From FEN-1297 sp963843605 (lineage in GTDB: Bacteria > Bacteroidota > Ignavibacteria > Ignavibacteriales > Ignavibacteriaceae): a DNA stretch of 64,000 bases. Within the stretch, counting starts at the first letter, position 1. The number at the start of each line of letters is the position of its first letter. Made by a program: the position numbers and the translations under genes. The notes beneath the pieces were generated by a model. The model was not told the origin of the DNA. It did no database searches and saw only the letters and a program-made list of their open reading frames with translations. Below are positions 26,538-34,910 of this stretch, piece after piece. Location of the stretch: contig CAWJLA010000004.1 of assembly GCA_963843605.1 (NCBI GenBank), positions 392,510 to 456,509 of the forward strand. Reading direction: 5' to 3'.

Positions 26538-28214
26538 ATGATATCAGAAAAAGAAAAAAGCACAATTAAAGCTCCGCACGGCAATAAACTTTCATGTAAA
26601 GGATGGATTCAGGAAGCCGCGATGAGAATGCTGATGAATAATCTTGATCCGGAAGTTGCCGAAAGACCTGCCGATTTGATAGTCTACGGCGGAAGCGGAA
26701 AGGCGGCCCGCAACTGGGAAAGCTACGAGGCTATAATTTCTTCTTTAAAACAACTTCAAGATGATGAGACGCTTCTTGTGCAGTCTGGCAAACCGGTTGC
26801 AGTTTTCAAAACCCACAAAGATGCACCCCGCGTAATTATTTCAAATGCCATGCTTGTACCGAATTGGGCAAACTGGGATGAATTCAGAAGACTGGAGCAA
26901 CTGGGTTTAACAATGTACGGTCAGATGACCGCAGGCAGCTGGGTTTATATCGGAACACAAGGTATTTTACAGGGAACATATGAAACCTTTGCCGAATGCG
27001 GACGAAAATATTTTTCATCCGAAGACGGAAATTTATCCGGTAAATTCCTATTAACTGCCGGATTGGGAGGAATGGGCGGGGCCCAGCCGCTGGCTGCAAC
27101 AATGAACGGCGCTGCATTCCTGGGTATAGATGTCGATAAAAACAGAATACAGAAACGTCTTGATACAGGATATATCGATGTTTTATCGGAAAATCTTGAT
27201 GATGCTTTAAAGCTTGTTCTGGATGCAAAAAAAGGAAGAAAAGCGCTTTCCGTAGGACTTGTTGGCAATGCCGGCGAAGTTTTGCCGAAGATATTGCAGA
27301 TGGGTATTAACCCTGATATTCTTACAGATCAGACTTCGGCACACGATGCATTAAATGGCTACGTTCCGATGGGGATGACACTTGAGGATGCATTCAAATT
27401 ACGGCGGGATAACCCCGGCGAATATATTAAACTCGCTAAATCAACCATAGTAAAACACGTTGAAGCGATGCTTGAATTTCAAAAACGGGGCGCAGTAACT
27501 TTTGATTACGGCAATAATATCAGAGGCGAAGCAAAGGCAAACGGCGTTGATAATGCTTTTGATATTCCCGGTTTCGTTCCAGAATTTATACGTCCTTTAT
27601 TTTGCGACGGAAAAGGACCGTTCAGGTGGATTGCCCTTTCGGGAAATCCGGAAGATATCTACGTTACCGACGAGGCGGTTAAAAAAGCTTTCCCGGAAAA
27701 TAAATCACTGCATAACTGGATTGATATTGCAAAACAAAAAGTGCATTTTCAGGGACTGCCTTCCAGGATTTGCTGGCTTGGCTACGGAGAACGAGCAAAA
27801 ATGGGAAAGATATTCAACGATTTGGTCGCTTCGGGAAAAGTAAGTGCTCCTATTGTAATCGGACGCGATCATCTGGATTGCGGATCGGTAGCGTCGCCTT
27901 ACCGGGAAACTGAAGGAATGAAAGACGGCAGCGATGCTATTGCAGACTGGCCGATACTGAATGCGCTTCTGAATTCAATCGGCGGGGCAAGCTGGGTATC
28001 GGTACATCACGGCGGCGGAGTCGGTATTGGTAATTCAATTCACGCTGGGATGGTTATAGTTGCCGACGGAACAAAGGAAGCCGAAATGCGATTGGAAAGA
28101 GTATTAACTTATGACCCGGGAATAGGAATTGCCAGGCATGCAGATGCCGGCTACGATCGCGCGGTATTAAATGCAAATAATTGGGGAATAAAAATCCCTA
28201 TGTTAAAACAATAG
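26538..28214 (+). CDS. hutU: Urocanate hydratase
   Basis: Urocanase, second step of histidine degradation, uses bound NAD+ as an electrophile. Signatures include the NAD-binding GLGGMGGAQPLAATMNGA, DQTSAHDALNGYVP and the active-site cysteine region QGLPSRICWLGYGERAKMG. About 558 residues, the normal size. The ATG at 26538 is preceded by GGGA; ATG 26526 is an alternative. No hutH, hutI or hutG is in the window, so the rest of the pathway must be elsewhere if present. Confidence 0.95.
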   Translation: MISEKEKSTIKAPHGNKLSCKGWIQEAAMRMLMNNLDPEVAERPADLIVYGGSGKAARNWESYEAIISSLKQLQDDETLLVQSGKPVAVFKTHKDAPRVIISNAMLVPNWANWDEFRRLEQLGLTMYGQMTAGSWVYIGTQGILQGTYETFAECGRKYFSSEDGNLSGKFLLTAGLGGMGGAQPLAATMNGAAFLGIDVDKNRIQKRLDTGYIDVLSENLDDALKLVLDAKKGRKALSVGLVGNAGEVLPKILQMGINPDILTDQTSAHDALNGYVPMGMTLEDAFKLRRDNPGEYIKLAKSTIVKHVEAMLEFQKRGAVTFDYGNNIRGEAKANGVDNAFDIPGFVPEFIRPLFCDGKGPFRWIALSGNPEDIYVTDEAVKKAFPENKSLHNWIDIAKQKVHFQGLPSRICWLGYGERAKMGKIFNDLVASGKVSAPIVIGRDHLDCGSVASPYRETEGMKDGSDAIADWPILNALLNSIGGASWVSVHHGGGVGIGNSIHAGMVIVADGTKEAEMRLERVLTYDPGIGIARHADAGYDRAVLNANNWGIKIPMLKQ

Positions 28215-28226
28215 AAGGGTGATGAT

Positions 28227-29417
28227 ATGAAAGTAAAAGTATTAATAGCCGATAAGTTTCCTGAAAAGTATATAAATCAACTAAAGGAAATGGATCTGGA
28301 GGTTATTTACTCCCCGAAACTGGGAGAGAATGATCTCCCCGAAGCTGCAAGCACAACCGATATACTTGTAGTACGCTCAACTATAGTAAATGCCGAGACT
28401 ATTAATTCAAGTAAAAATTTAAATCTGATTATAAGAGCTGGCTCGGGTGTAAATAATATTGATATATCGGCGGCAAATCGTAAAGGTATATATGTAGCCA
28501 ACTGTCCTGGTATGAATGCAATTGCCGTAGCGGAACTAGCTATGGGATTAATGCTTTCTTTAGACCGCCGTATCCCGGACAACGTAATTGATTTCAGAAA
28601 CGGTAAATGGAATAAAGGTGAATATTCCAAAGCCGAGGGATTGTTGGGCAAAACTCTCGGAATTATAGGTGTGGGCAATATAGGTAAAGAAGTTGCCAAA
28701 AGAGCCCTTGCTTTCGGAATGAATGTTTACGGAAAAGATATTTCCAGAATAGAAGGTGTATCCATAAAAGATTTTTCCGAAATGAACCAGCTTTTACCTC
28801 TTTGCGATGTTGTTACTATTCATCTTCCTTCCACTCCGCAGACGAAGGGTTTATTCAATAAAGAGATGTTCAGTTACATGAAACCCAATACTCTGCTTAT
28901 CAATACTGCCAGGGCAGACATAATTGATCAGGATGCCATGGTTGAAGCCGTACAGACGAAAAATATAAGAGTCGCTCTCGACGTAATTAAAAATGAACCT
29001 GAACAGAAAACAGGAGAAGTTAAGAATCCGCTGCAGTCGCTAAATAATGTTTACGTTACGCATCATATAGGAGCATCCACGGAGCAGGCTCAGAGCGCGG
29101 TGGCAGAAGAAACCGTAAGAATAATTAAGGATTTTATAGACAGCGGTGTTATTGCGCATTGGGTAAACAGAGCAAAAATATCTGATTCCAGATATCAGCT
29201 TGTAATTAAACACTACGACAAACCGGGTGTACTTGCTTCCATTATGAATGTTATAAGAGAAAACGATATTAATATTGAAGAGATTGAAAATATTATATTC
29301 GACGGCGGAGTTGTTGCTTGCTGTACGATGAAATTAAAACGTCCTGTTTCTACGGAGATGATTAAATTAATGCAGGAAAATCCTAATATTATGAGTGTTT
29401 CTCACGTAGCAATTTAA
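28227..29417 (+). CDS. D-3-phosphoglycerate dehydrogenase-like protein with ACT domain
   Basis: 396-residue D-isomer-specific 2-hydroxyacid dehydrogenase. It has the NAD-binding GIIGVGNIGKEVAKRALAFG motif near residue 145, the catalytic arginine region NTARADIIDQDAM, the glutamate in DVIKNEPEQ, the histidine in HHIGASTEQAQ, and a C-terminal ACT domain (about 325-396). A second, longer PGDH with the ASB domain is at 44863-46443, so this copy may be a paralogue with another substrate. It starts 12 bases after hutU, suggesting co-transcription; a hairpin terminator follows. Confidence 0.85.
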   Translation: MKVKVLIADKFPEKYINQLKEMDLEVIYSPKLGENDLPEAASTTDILVVRSTIVNAETINSSKNLNLIIRAGSGVNNIDISAANRKGIYVANCPGMNAIAVAELAMGLMLSLDRRIPDNVIDFRNGKWNKGEYSKAEGLLGKTLGIIGVGNIGKEVAKRALAFGMNVYGKDISRIEGVSIKDFSEMNQLLPLCDVVTIHLPSTPQTKGLFNKEMFSYMKPNTLLINTARADIIDQDAMVEAVQTKNIRVALDVIKNEPEQKTGEVKNPLQSLNNVYVTHHIGASTEQAQSAVAEETVRIIKDFIDSGVIAHWVNRAKISDSRYQLVIKHYDKPGVLASIMNVIRENDINIEEIENIIFDGGVVACCTMKLKRPVSTEMIKLMQENPNIMSVSHVAI

Positions 29418-29425
29418 AGTTGAGA

Positions 29426-29448
29426 GGTGCGGGAAAATTTCCCGCACC
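29426..29448. terminator. Bidirectional hairpin terminator between convergent genes
   Basis: GGTGCGGGA - AAATT - TCCCGCACC forms a perfect 9-base-pair stem with a 5-base loop, just after the stop of the plus-strand PGDH gene and just before the end of the minus-strand MqnA-like gene. Its position between converging genes fits a shared terminator, although neither side has a long T run. Confidence 0.7.
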
Positions 29449-29451
29449 CGC

Positions 29452-30210
29452 CTATACAAATTTCACTTCCACAATATCGTTAATTATACCGTGATAGTAT
29501 GGCAGTCTTGTTATCTGCTCTATAGCTTCCACATCCTGTTCGTCAAAATCAATAATGAAAGAAGAAATATTGTCGGTCAGATATATACTGCCGCTTTCCG
29601 ATAATTTTTCGTTTTTTAAATTTGCCTCTAAATTATCGTAAACTTTACTTCCGACACCGGCCAGTTCCGAATTAACTCTTTCCAATAATGATTTATCAGT
29701 TGAAGCAAGTAGGTAATTTACATAAGGAAGATTTAATGCCTCAACCATTTCTTCGGCAAAGCTTATTCCTGTGGAATATGCATCATCGTGGAAATTTTTA
29801 TCGCCAACCATCAGGATATTATTTGTCTGCATACCTGCGATATTCTGAAGAACACCTATTTCAATTTCCGTATTATACATTTCTTTAAATAAGATTTTAC
29901 ACAGTATTGCCTCAACCGCCGATACGTCGCCTGTAAGGTCAATTCTTGTTATGTCTTTTTGCTCGGAAGCGAAATAAAGATATGAATTGCATAAAGCGCC
30001 TTCGAAAGAAATGCCGAATGATTTGGAGACGTAAAGATCTTTGTTTTTTATCAGATCGATTGTAGGAATAAGTGCTGCGGAATCCGCCGTACTTAGCAAA
30101 TTCTTTGTAAGCAGCGAAGAAGGCTGATATACGGCAGAAGATTTAAGCGCGTCCGGAAGATTACTGGCAATCAGTCTGCCGAAAATATTATTTGGGAAAA
30201 AAAGATTCAT
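29452..30210 (-). CDS. MqnA/MqnD-superfamily-like periplasmic-binding-fold protein
   Basis: About 252 residues. The segments STADSAALIPTIDLIKNKDL, VSKSFGISFEGALCNSYLYF, a paired TGDVSAVEAILCKILFKEMY and the later ILMVGDKNF resemble the MqnA/MqnD fold of the futalosine menaquinone route, where MqnA dehydrates chorismate. Similarity is by pattern only, and the N-terminal region is diverged. No other mqn gene is nearby. I chose the ATG at 30210 because the upstream extension to 30237 runs into the rplS terminator hairpin. Confidence 0.5.
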   Translation of the reverse strand: MNLFFPNNIFGRLIASNLPDALKSSAVYQPSSLLTKNLLSTADSAALIPTIDLIKNKDLYVSKSFGISFEGALCNSYLYFASEQKDITRIDLTGDVSAVEAILCKILFKEMYNTEIEIGVLQNIAGMQTNNILMVGDKNFHDDAYSTGISFAEEMVEALNLPYVNYLLASTDKSLLERVNSELAGVGSKVYDNLEANLKNEKLSESGSIYLTDNISSFIIDFDEQDVEAIEQITRLPYYHGIINDIVEVKFV

Positions 30211-30231
30211 ATGCAAAAAAGTAAAAAAGAA

Positions 30232-30253
30232 GGGCACAAATAAATTTATGCCC
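30232..30253 (-). terminator. Rho-independent terminator of the ffh-rplS gene run
   Basis: On the minus strand GGGCATAAAT...ATTTGTGCCC folds into a 9-10 base-pair stem and is followed by TTCTTTTTTACTTTTTT. It lies about 30 bases after the rplS stop, where the long operon should end. Confidence 0.85.
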
Positions 30254-30284
30254 TGCAGATATAAAAGGTATATTTACCGGATAA

Positions 30285-30626
30285 TTAATTTTTAGTTTTA
30301 ATCCTGGCTGCTTTACCCGAAAGATTGCGCAGATAGTAGAGCTTGGCTCTTCTAACATTACCCTCTTTCAGCAGTTCGATTTTAGCAATTTTGGGAGAAT
30401 AAAACGGAAATATTCTTTCCACACCTACGCCGCTTGAAACTTTTCTTACGGTAAATGTTTTGGTCAAACCGTTGCCTCTAATGTTAATTACATCGCCTTC
30501 AAAGGGCTGTATTCTCTCTTTATCTCCCTCGATAACTCTTACATGCACTCTAATGTGGTCACCGGGATTAAAGCTCTGGATATCGGTTTTCACCTGATCC
30601 GGTAATATGTTATTTAAGTTAATCAT
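30285..30626 (-). CDS. rplS: 50S ribosomal protein L19
   Basis: Large-subunit ribosomal protein at the subunit interface. Core segments DIQSFNPGDHIRVHVRVIEG, the FTVRKVSSGVGVERIFP motif and the C-terminal RRAKLYYLRNLSGKAARIK are diagnostic. 113 residues. It is the last gene of the ffh-rpsP-khpA-rimM-trmD-rplS run, followed by a strong terminator. Confidence 0.98.
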   Translation of the reverse strand: MINLNNILPDQVKTDIQSFNPGDHIRVHVRVIEGDKERIQPFEGDVINIRGNGLTKTFTVRKVSSGVGVERIFPFYSPKIAKIELLKEGNVRRAKLYYLRNLSGKAARIKTKN

Positions 30627-30629
30627 TGT

Positions 30630-31316
30630 TTACTCCGCTAGATTATTATAATTTCTCCATTTGGCAGTCAATATATCCGACTGCTCTTTTTTCCATTTTT
30701 TAATTTCCTTTTCGTTGCCCGATAATAAGATATCCGGCACCTTCATTCCTTTATATTCGGCCGGCCGTGTATAAAACGGGGCCTCGATTCTTTCTCCGTC
30801 CTGAAAGGAATCATCCAGGGCAGATTCGCTGTCATTTAAAACTCCAGGTATAAGTCTTATAACAGCATCTACAAAGACAAGAGCAGGAAGCTCACCTCCG
30901 GTTAAGACAAAATTTCCGATAGACAGTTCATCTGTCGCAAATTTTTCCCTAACACGGTCGTCTATTTCCTTATAATGTCCGGTAACAAAAAGGATATTTT
31001 CCGCAAGCGAAAGCTTATTCGCAATTTTCTGATTAAAGATTTTTCCCTTCGGAGTAGTAAAAATTACGTGGTCGTAATTTCTTTCACCCTGAAGCTTTTC
31101 AATACACTCAAAGAACGGTTCGGGCTTTAAAACCATGCCTGCGCCCCCGCCGAAAGGTTTATCGTCAATTTGTTTATGCTTGTTGAAGGCATAATCGCGC
31201 AGGTTGTGAATTATAATTTCAACTTTTCCCTTATTCTGTGCTCTCTTAATTATACTGGTGTTAAGAGGACTCTCTAAAAGGTCCGGAACAGCGGAAATTA
31301 TATCAATCCTCATCAT
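30630..31316 (-). CDS. trmD: tRNA (guanine-37-N1)-methyltransferase TrmD
   Basis: SPOUT methyltransferase forming m1G37, needed to prevent frameshifting. The N terminus has DIISAVPDLLESPLNTSIIK and then DDKPFGGGAGMVLKPEP. The knot region is LSIGNFVLTGGELPALVFVD. 228 residues. Its start overlaps rimM by 14 bases and it lies three bases from rplS. Confidence 0.97.
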   Translation of the reverse strand: MMRIDIISAVPDLLESPLNTSIIKRAQNKGKVEIIIHNLRDYAFNKHKQIDDKPFGGGAGMVLKPEPFFECIEKLQGERNYDHVIFTTPKGKIFNQKIANKLSLAENILFVTGHYKEIDDRVREKFATDELSIGNFVLTGGELPALVFVDAVIRLIPGVLNDSESALDDSFQDGERIEAPFYTRPAEYKGMKVPDILLSGNEKEIKKWKKEQSDILTAKWRNYNNLAE

Positions 31317-31818
31317 CTTCGTAAAAACTTTCTCCCGGCTTTAAAATCAAAATTTTCTTCTCCGCATTAAAATTTTCAATGAATTCTTTAACTGCGGGAA
31401 TTAAAATTTCTTTTCCGAAGCTGTCAATAACATAGACATCATTCGCCGGAGAAACGAGAACATCTTTGATAATCCCGAATTCTTTACCATTTCTCAGAAC
31501 TCTGCTGCCTAAAAGATCATGTATGAAATAATGATCTTCAGGCAGCGTAACGACATTTTCACTATCCACGAAAATTTCTTTACCCAACAATATTTCCGAT
31601 TCTTCGCCGGAATTAAAATTTTTGAACTTAATTAAAAATGTATTCTTTTTCTTTTTTACATTTTCTACGAAAAATTCTTTTTTTTCGTCAAAGAAATCGA
31701 TATATACTTTCGAAAGCTCAAAAAACCTTTCCGGGAAATCCGAAAAAGACGCTATTCTAACATAACCGTCATTTCCGGATAAGGAAACAATTTTAGCAAT
31801 TAGAAAATAATCGTTCAC
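31303..31818 (-). CDS. rimM: Ribosome maturation factor RimM
   Basis: 16S processing factor that binds S19. Two domains are visible: an N-terminal barrel (about 1-90, with GNDGYVRIASFSDFPERFF) and a C-terminal PRC barrel (about 95-168, with HDLLGSRVLRNGKEFGIIKD and FGKEILIPAVKEFI). It sits between khpA and trmD in the conventional order. Confidence 0.92.
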   Translation of the reverse strand: MNDYFLIAKIVSLSGNDGYVRIASFSDFPERFFELSKVYIDFFDEKKEFFVENVKKKKNTFLIKFKNFNSGEESEILLGKEIFVDSENVVTLPEDHYFIHDLLGSRVLRNGKEFGIIKDVLVSPANDVYVIDSFGKEILIPAVKEFIENFNAEKKILILKPGESFYEDDED

Positions 31819-31840
31819 TTAATGATGAGGGTATAAACCC

Positions 31841-32074
31841 TTAATCCAATATTTCTAAAATAGCTCTCTTCCCTTCTTTAGCGGCTATTGCCGTTAAAAG
31901 AGTACGCATTGCCTGTGCAGTTTTGCCCTGTTTGCCGATCACTTTACCGACATCATCGGCCTGTACCTTGAGAGAAAGAACAACTTTGTTTTCCTCAGGA
32001 TTTTTTTCTTCGATAACAACACTATCCGGATTATCCACCAAGTGTTTTGCGATGAATTCAATGAATTCTTTCAT
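31841..32074 (-). CDS. khpA: KH-domain RNA-binding protein KhpA
   Basis: 77-residue single-KH-domain protein. The KH motif GKVIGKQGKTAQAMRTLLTA carries the GxxG loop. The start at 32074 (MKEFIEFIAKHL) has AGGAGG upstream; a longer reading to 32101 is unlikely. It lies between rpsP and rimM, the standard place for this gene. Confidence 0.93.
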   Translation of the reverse strand: MKEFIEFIAKHLVDNPDSVVIEEKNPEENKVVLSLKVQADDVGKVIGKQGKTAQAMRTLLTAIAAKEGKRAILEILD

Positions 32075-32155
32075 AGAAAGAAGCCTCCTATTTTGCAGCA
32101 CGGGAGCTTTTAGAAATAATGCACAGTAGAACTACTCTCCTAAGAGCGAGAACTC

Positions 32156-32620
32156 TTATTGAGTTTCATTCGTATCAGAAGCAGCGCCCTTTACTTCTGC
32201 TGTACTTTCTTCAATATTTTCAACTTCCTTTTCGCTGGCCTTTTCTTGAGAAACGACTTCATCCTTTGTTTTCTTCTTCGATCCGCTCTTAACCTTTACT
32301 TCACGTAGTTTCTGCCATTTTTCAATTTCTTCCTGAATTTTTTCTTCGGGCAGACCTTTGCTGGCTAATTCCTTTTTTAATATTATCCCCGATTGACTTA
32401 ATAGGCTTTTAACCGTATCGGTAGGCTGAGCGCCTACATTGAGCCAATACAATGCTCTATCTTCTTTTATGTCGATAGTATGAGGATTTGTCAACGGATT
32501 GTATAATCCGATCGCTTCAAGAAATTTTCCGTCTCTTGGAGCCCGAGAATCAGCAGCAACAACCTTGTATATAGGTTGTTTCTTCTTACCCATTCTTCTT
32601 AGTCTTAACTTAACTGCCAA
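32156..32620 (-). CDS. rpsP: 30S ribosomal protein S16 with C-terminal extension
   Basis: The first 80 or so residues are canonical S16 (VKLRLRRMGKKKQPIYKVVA, then DSRAPRDGKFLEAIGLYNP). The remaining roughly 70 residues are a highly charged Glu/Lys/Ser extension, including KKTKDEVVSQEKASEKEVEN. Such tails are common in Bacteroidota-group S16. It lies directly after ffh. Confidence 0.97.
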   Translation of the reverse strand: MAVKLRLRRMGKKKQPIYKVVAADSRAPRDGKFLEAIGLYNPLTNPHTIDIKEDRALYWLNVGAQPTDTVKSLLSQSGIILKKELASKGLPEEKIQEEIEKWQKLREVKVKSGSKKKTKDEVVSQEKASEKEVENIEESTAEVKGAASDTNETQ

Positions 32621-32653
32621 GTTTTTTGAACCTCCAGATATTATTCACTATTT

Positions 32654-33979
32654 TCAATTAAATTTTAAATTATTCATCACAGAACTATTGAAACCCCTTT
32701 TAGAAAATTGACTCATCATTTTCTGCATTTCTCCGAACTGCTTTATCAGCCGATTTACATCCTGAATCGATGTCCCGCTTCCCTTTGCAATCCTTTTCCT
32801 TCTGCTTCCGTTCAGGATCTTAGGGGACGTGCGTTCCTGCAAGGTCATCGAATTAATTATTGCTTCGACCTTAACTAGTGCATTATCGTCTATTTTCGCA
32901 TTTTTCATCTGAGAACCAACTCCGGGAATCATCGAAAGCAGCGACGATAAAGAGCCCATTTTCTTGATTGCCTTAATTTGCTTAAGAAAATCATCAAAAT
33001 CAAATTTATTTTTACGGAATTTTTCCTCGAGTTTTTCAGCTTCAAGATCCTTGAATGTTTCCTGAGCTTTTTCCACCAGAGAAACTATATCACCTTTACC
33101 CAAAATACGCGACGCTAGTCTGTCAGGATAAAATACCTCAAGTGCATTAAGCTTCTCACCGTTGCTGATGAATTTAATCGGTTTTCCGACAACAGCACGT
33201 ATTGAAAGAGCAGCTCCGCCCCTTGAATCTCCGTCAAGTTTAGTAAGAACAATACCGTCGTAATTTACTTTTTCATTGAATGCTTTCGCCGAATTTACGG
33301 CATCCTGGCCGGTCATTGAGTCAACTACGAATAATGATTCGTTGGGTTTTATAATTTCTTTAATGTCGGCAACTTCGGTCATCATTTCTTCATCCACATG
33401 AAGACGTCCGGCCGTATCTACAATTAATGTATTGAACCCCTTTTCCTTGGCATAATTTAACGAATCCTGAGCAACTTTGCGAGCATTCTTTTCTTCAAGC
33501 GAAAATACTTCAACATCGATCTGGCTTCCCAGCAGTTTAAGCTGTTCTATGGCGGCAGGCCGGTAAACATCGGCAGCAGCCAGAAGTACCCGCCTGTTGC
33601 CCTCTTTAAGCTTTCTCGCTAATTTCGCGCTGAAAGTGGTTTTTCCGGATCCTTGAAGCCCGATAATAAGTATGGTTGTAATTCCGGAAGCATTTATTTT
33701 TATCTCGGAGGAATTACTGCCCAGAAGTACGGTCAATTCATCAAAAATAATTTTGGTTATCAACTGCCCCGGAGTAATTGAATTAATTACTTCCTGTCCG
33801 AGCGCTTTTTTTGAAACTTCTTCGACGAATTCTTTTGCTACTTTATAATTTACGTCTGCATCTAGAAGAACACGACGCATTTCTCTCAACGTATCGGAAA
33901 TATTCTTCTCGGTAAGTTTGCCCTGACCTCTTACCTTTTTTAATGTAGTTTCAAATTTTTGTGATAATTCTTCTAACAT
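32654..33979 (-). CDS. ffh: Signal recognition particle protein Ffh
   Basis: SRP54 GTPase that delivers nascent membrane proteins to SecYEG. N-domain residues 1-90; GTPase domain with GLQGSGKTTFSAKLARKLK near residue 107, DTAGRLHVDEEM, TKLDGDSRGGAAL; and a methionine-bearing M domain (about 300-441) containing GSRRKRIAKGSGTSIQDVN. 441 residues. It follows atpG by 36 bases. Confidence 0.98.
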   Translation of the reverse strand: MLEELSQKFETTLKKVRGQGKLTEKNISDTLREMRRVLLDADVNYKVAKEFVEEVSKKALGQEVINSITPGQLITKIIFDELTVLLGSNSSEIKINASGITTILIIGLQGSGKTTFSAKLARKLKEGNRRVLLAAADVYRPAAIEQLKLLGSQIDVEVFSLEEKNARKVAQDSLNYAKEKGFNTLIVDTAGRLHVDEEMMTEVADIKEIIKPNESLFVVDSMTGQDAVNSAKAFNEKVNYDGIVLTKLDGDSRGGAALSIRAVVGKPIKFISNGEKLNALEVFYPDRLASRILGKGDIVSLVEKAQETFKDLEAEKLEEKFRKNKFDFDDFLKQIKAIKKMGSLSSLLSMIPGVGSQMKNAKIDDNALVKVEAIINSMTLQERTSPKILNGSRRKRIAKGSGTSIQDVNRLIKQFGEMQKMMSQFSKRGFNSSVMNNLKFN

Positions 33980-34015
33980 CGGCCCTGCTTATCGTTTCTC
34001 CGTATATTATTCACT

Positions 34016-34894
34016 TTATCCGGCTTTAAGGGCATTTGCCCCGGATACTATCTCGAGAATTTCTTTGGTTATTGCAGCCTGACGTTCTTTATTATACTTA
34101 AGCTGCAAAGTTCTTATCATTTCTTTGGCATTTGTGGTAGCGTTATCCATAGCCGTCATCTTAGCACCTAATTCAGCGGCATTGGATTCAAGCAATATGC
34201 GCCAGAACTGCGCTTTTAAATGTTTGGGTAATAAATATTCGAAAATGGAATTTTGATCCGGTTCAAATATGTAATTTGTAAGAATATGTTTTTCTTTTTG
34301 TTCTTGCAGATTTACCGGAATCGGTAAAAACTGTTCCAGTACTATTTTCTGCTGAATAATAGATTTAAATTCGTTGTAAATGATTACAACTTTATCGTAA
34401 ATACCTTCGGTATAACCTGATATAACGTGATTGGAAACCTCTAAAGCCGCTTGATATTTTAAATTTGAGAAAAACCCGGTTTTATTATATACAACGTTAA
34501 AATCTCTTTTACGGAAAAATTCATATCCTTTATTTCCGATGCAAACCAGGTGCGAATTCAGATTTTTAGCATGTAAATCTTCCGCTATATAACGACCGGC
34601 TTCTTTAATAATATTTGAATTGAATGCCCCGCATAAGCCTCTGTCGGCGGTTACGATTACAACCGCAACATTTTTAATCTCTCTGGGTTTAAGAAAAATG
34701 TTTGTATTTAAATCGTTTTCCGTTACAAGATGGGAGAACATATTGAATATTTCATGAGCATAAGGACGGGCATTAATAACGCTTTCCTGAGCGCGTCTCA
34801 ATTTAGCTGCAGCCACCATTTTCATGGCTTTGGTAATTTGCTGCGTACTTTGAACGCTTTTTATTCTTCTTTTTATGTCTCTTAAAGTTGCCAT
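34016..34894 (-). CDS. atpG: ATP synthase gamma subunit
   Basis: Central rotor stalk of F1. The N terminus reads MATLRDIKRRIKSVQSTQQI and the C terminus has the conserved AMDNATTNAKEMIRTLQLKY and RQAAITKEILEIVSGANAL. I start it at 34894; an upstream extension to 34936 overlaps atpA and is not conserved. About 292 residues. No atpD or atpC follows; ffh comes next. Confidence 0.95.
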   Translation of the reverse strand: MATLRDIKRRIKSVQSTQQITKAMKMVAAAKLRRAQESVINARPYAHEIFNMFSHLVTENDLNTNIFLKPREIKNVAVVIVTADRGLCGAFNSNIIKEAGRYIAEDLHAKNLNSHLVCIGNKGYEFFRKRDFNVVYNKTGFFSNLKYQAALEVSNHVISGYTEGIYDKVVIIYNEFKSIIQQKIVLEQFLPIPVNLQEQKEKHILTNYIFEPDQNSIFEYLLPKHLKAQFWRILLESNAAELGAKMTAMDNATTNAKEMIRTLQLKYNKERQAAITKEILEIVSGANALKAG

Positions 34895-34910
34895 TAGGTG
34901 TTGTTTATGT

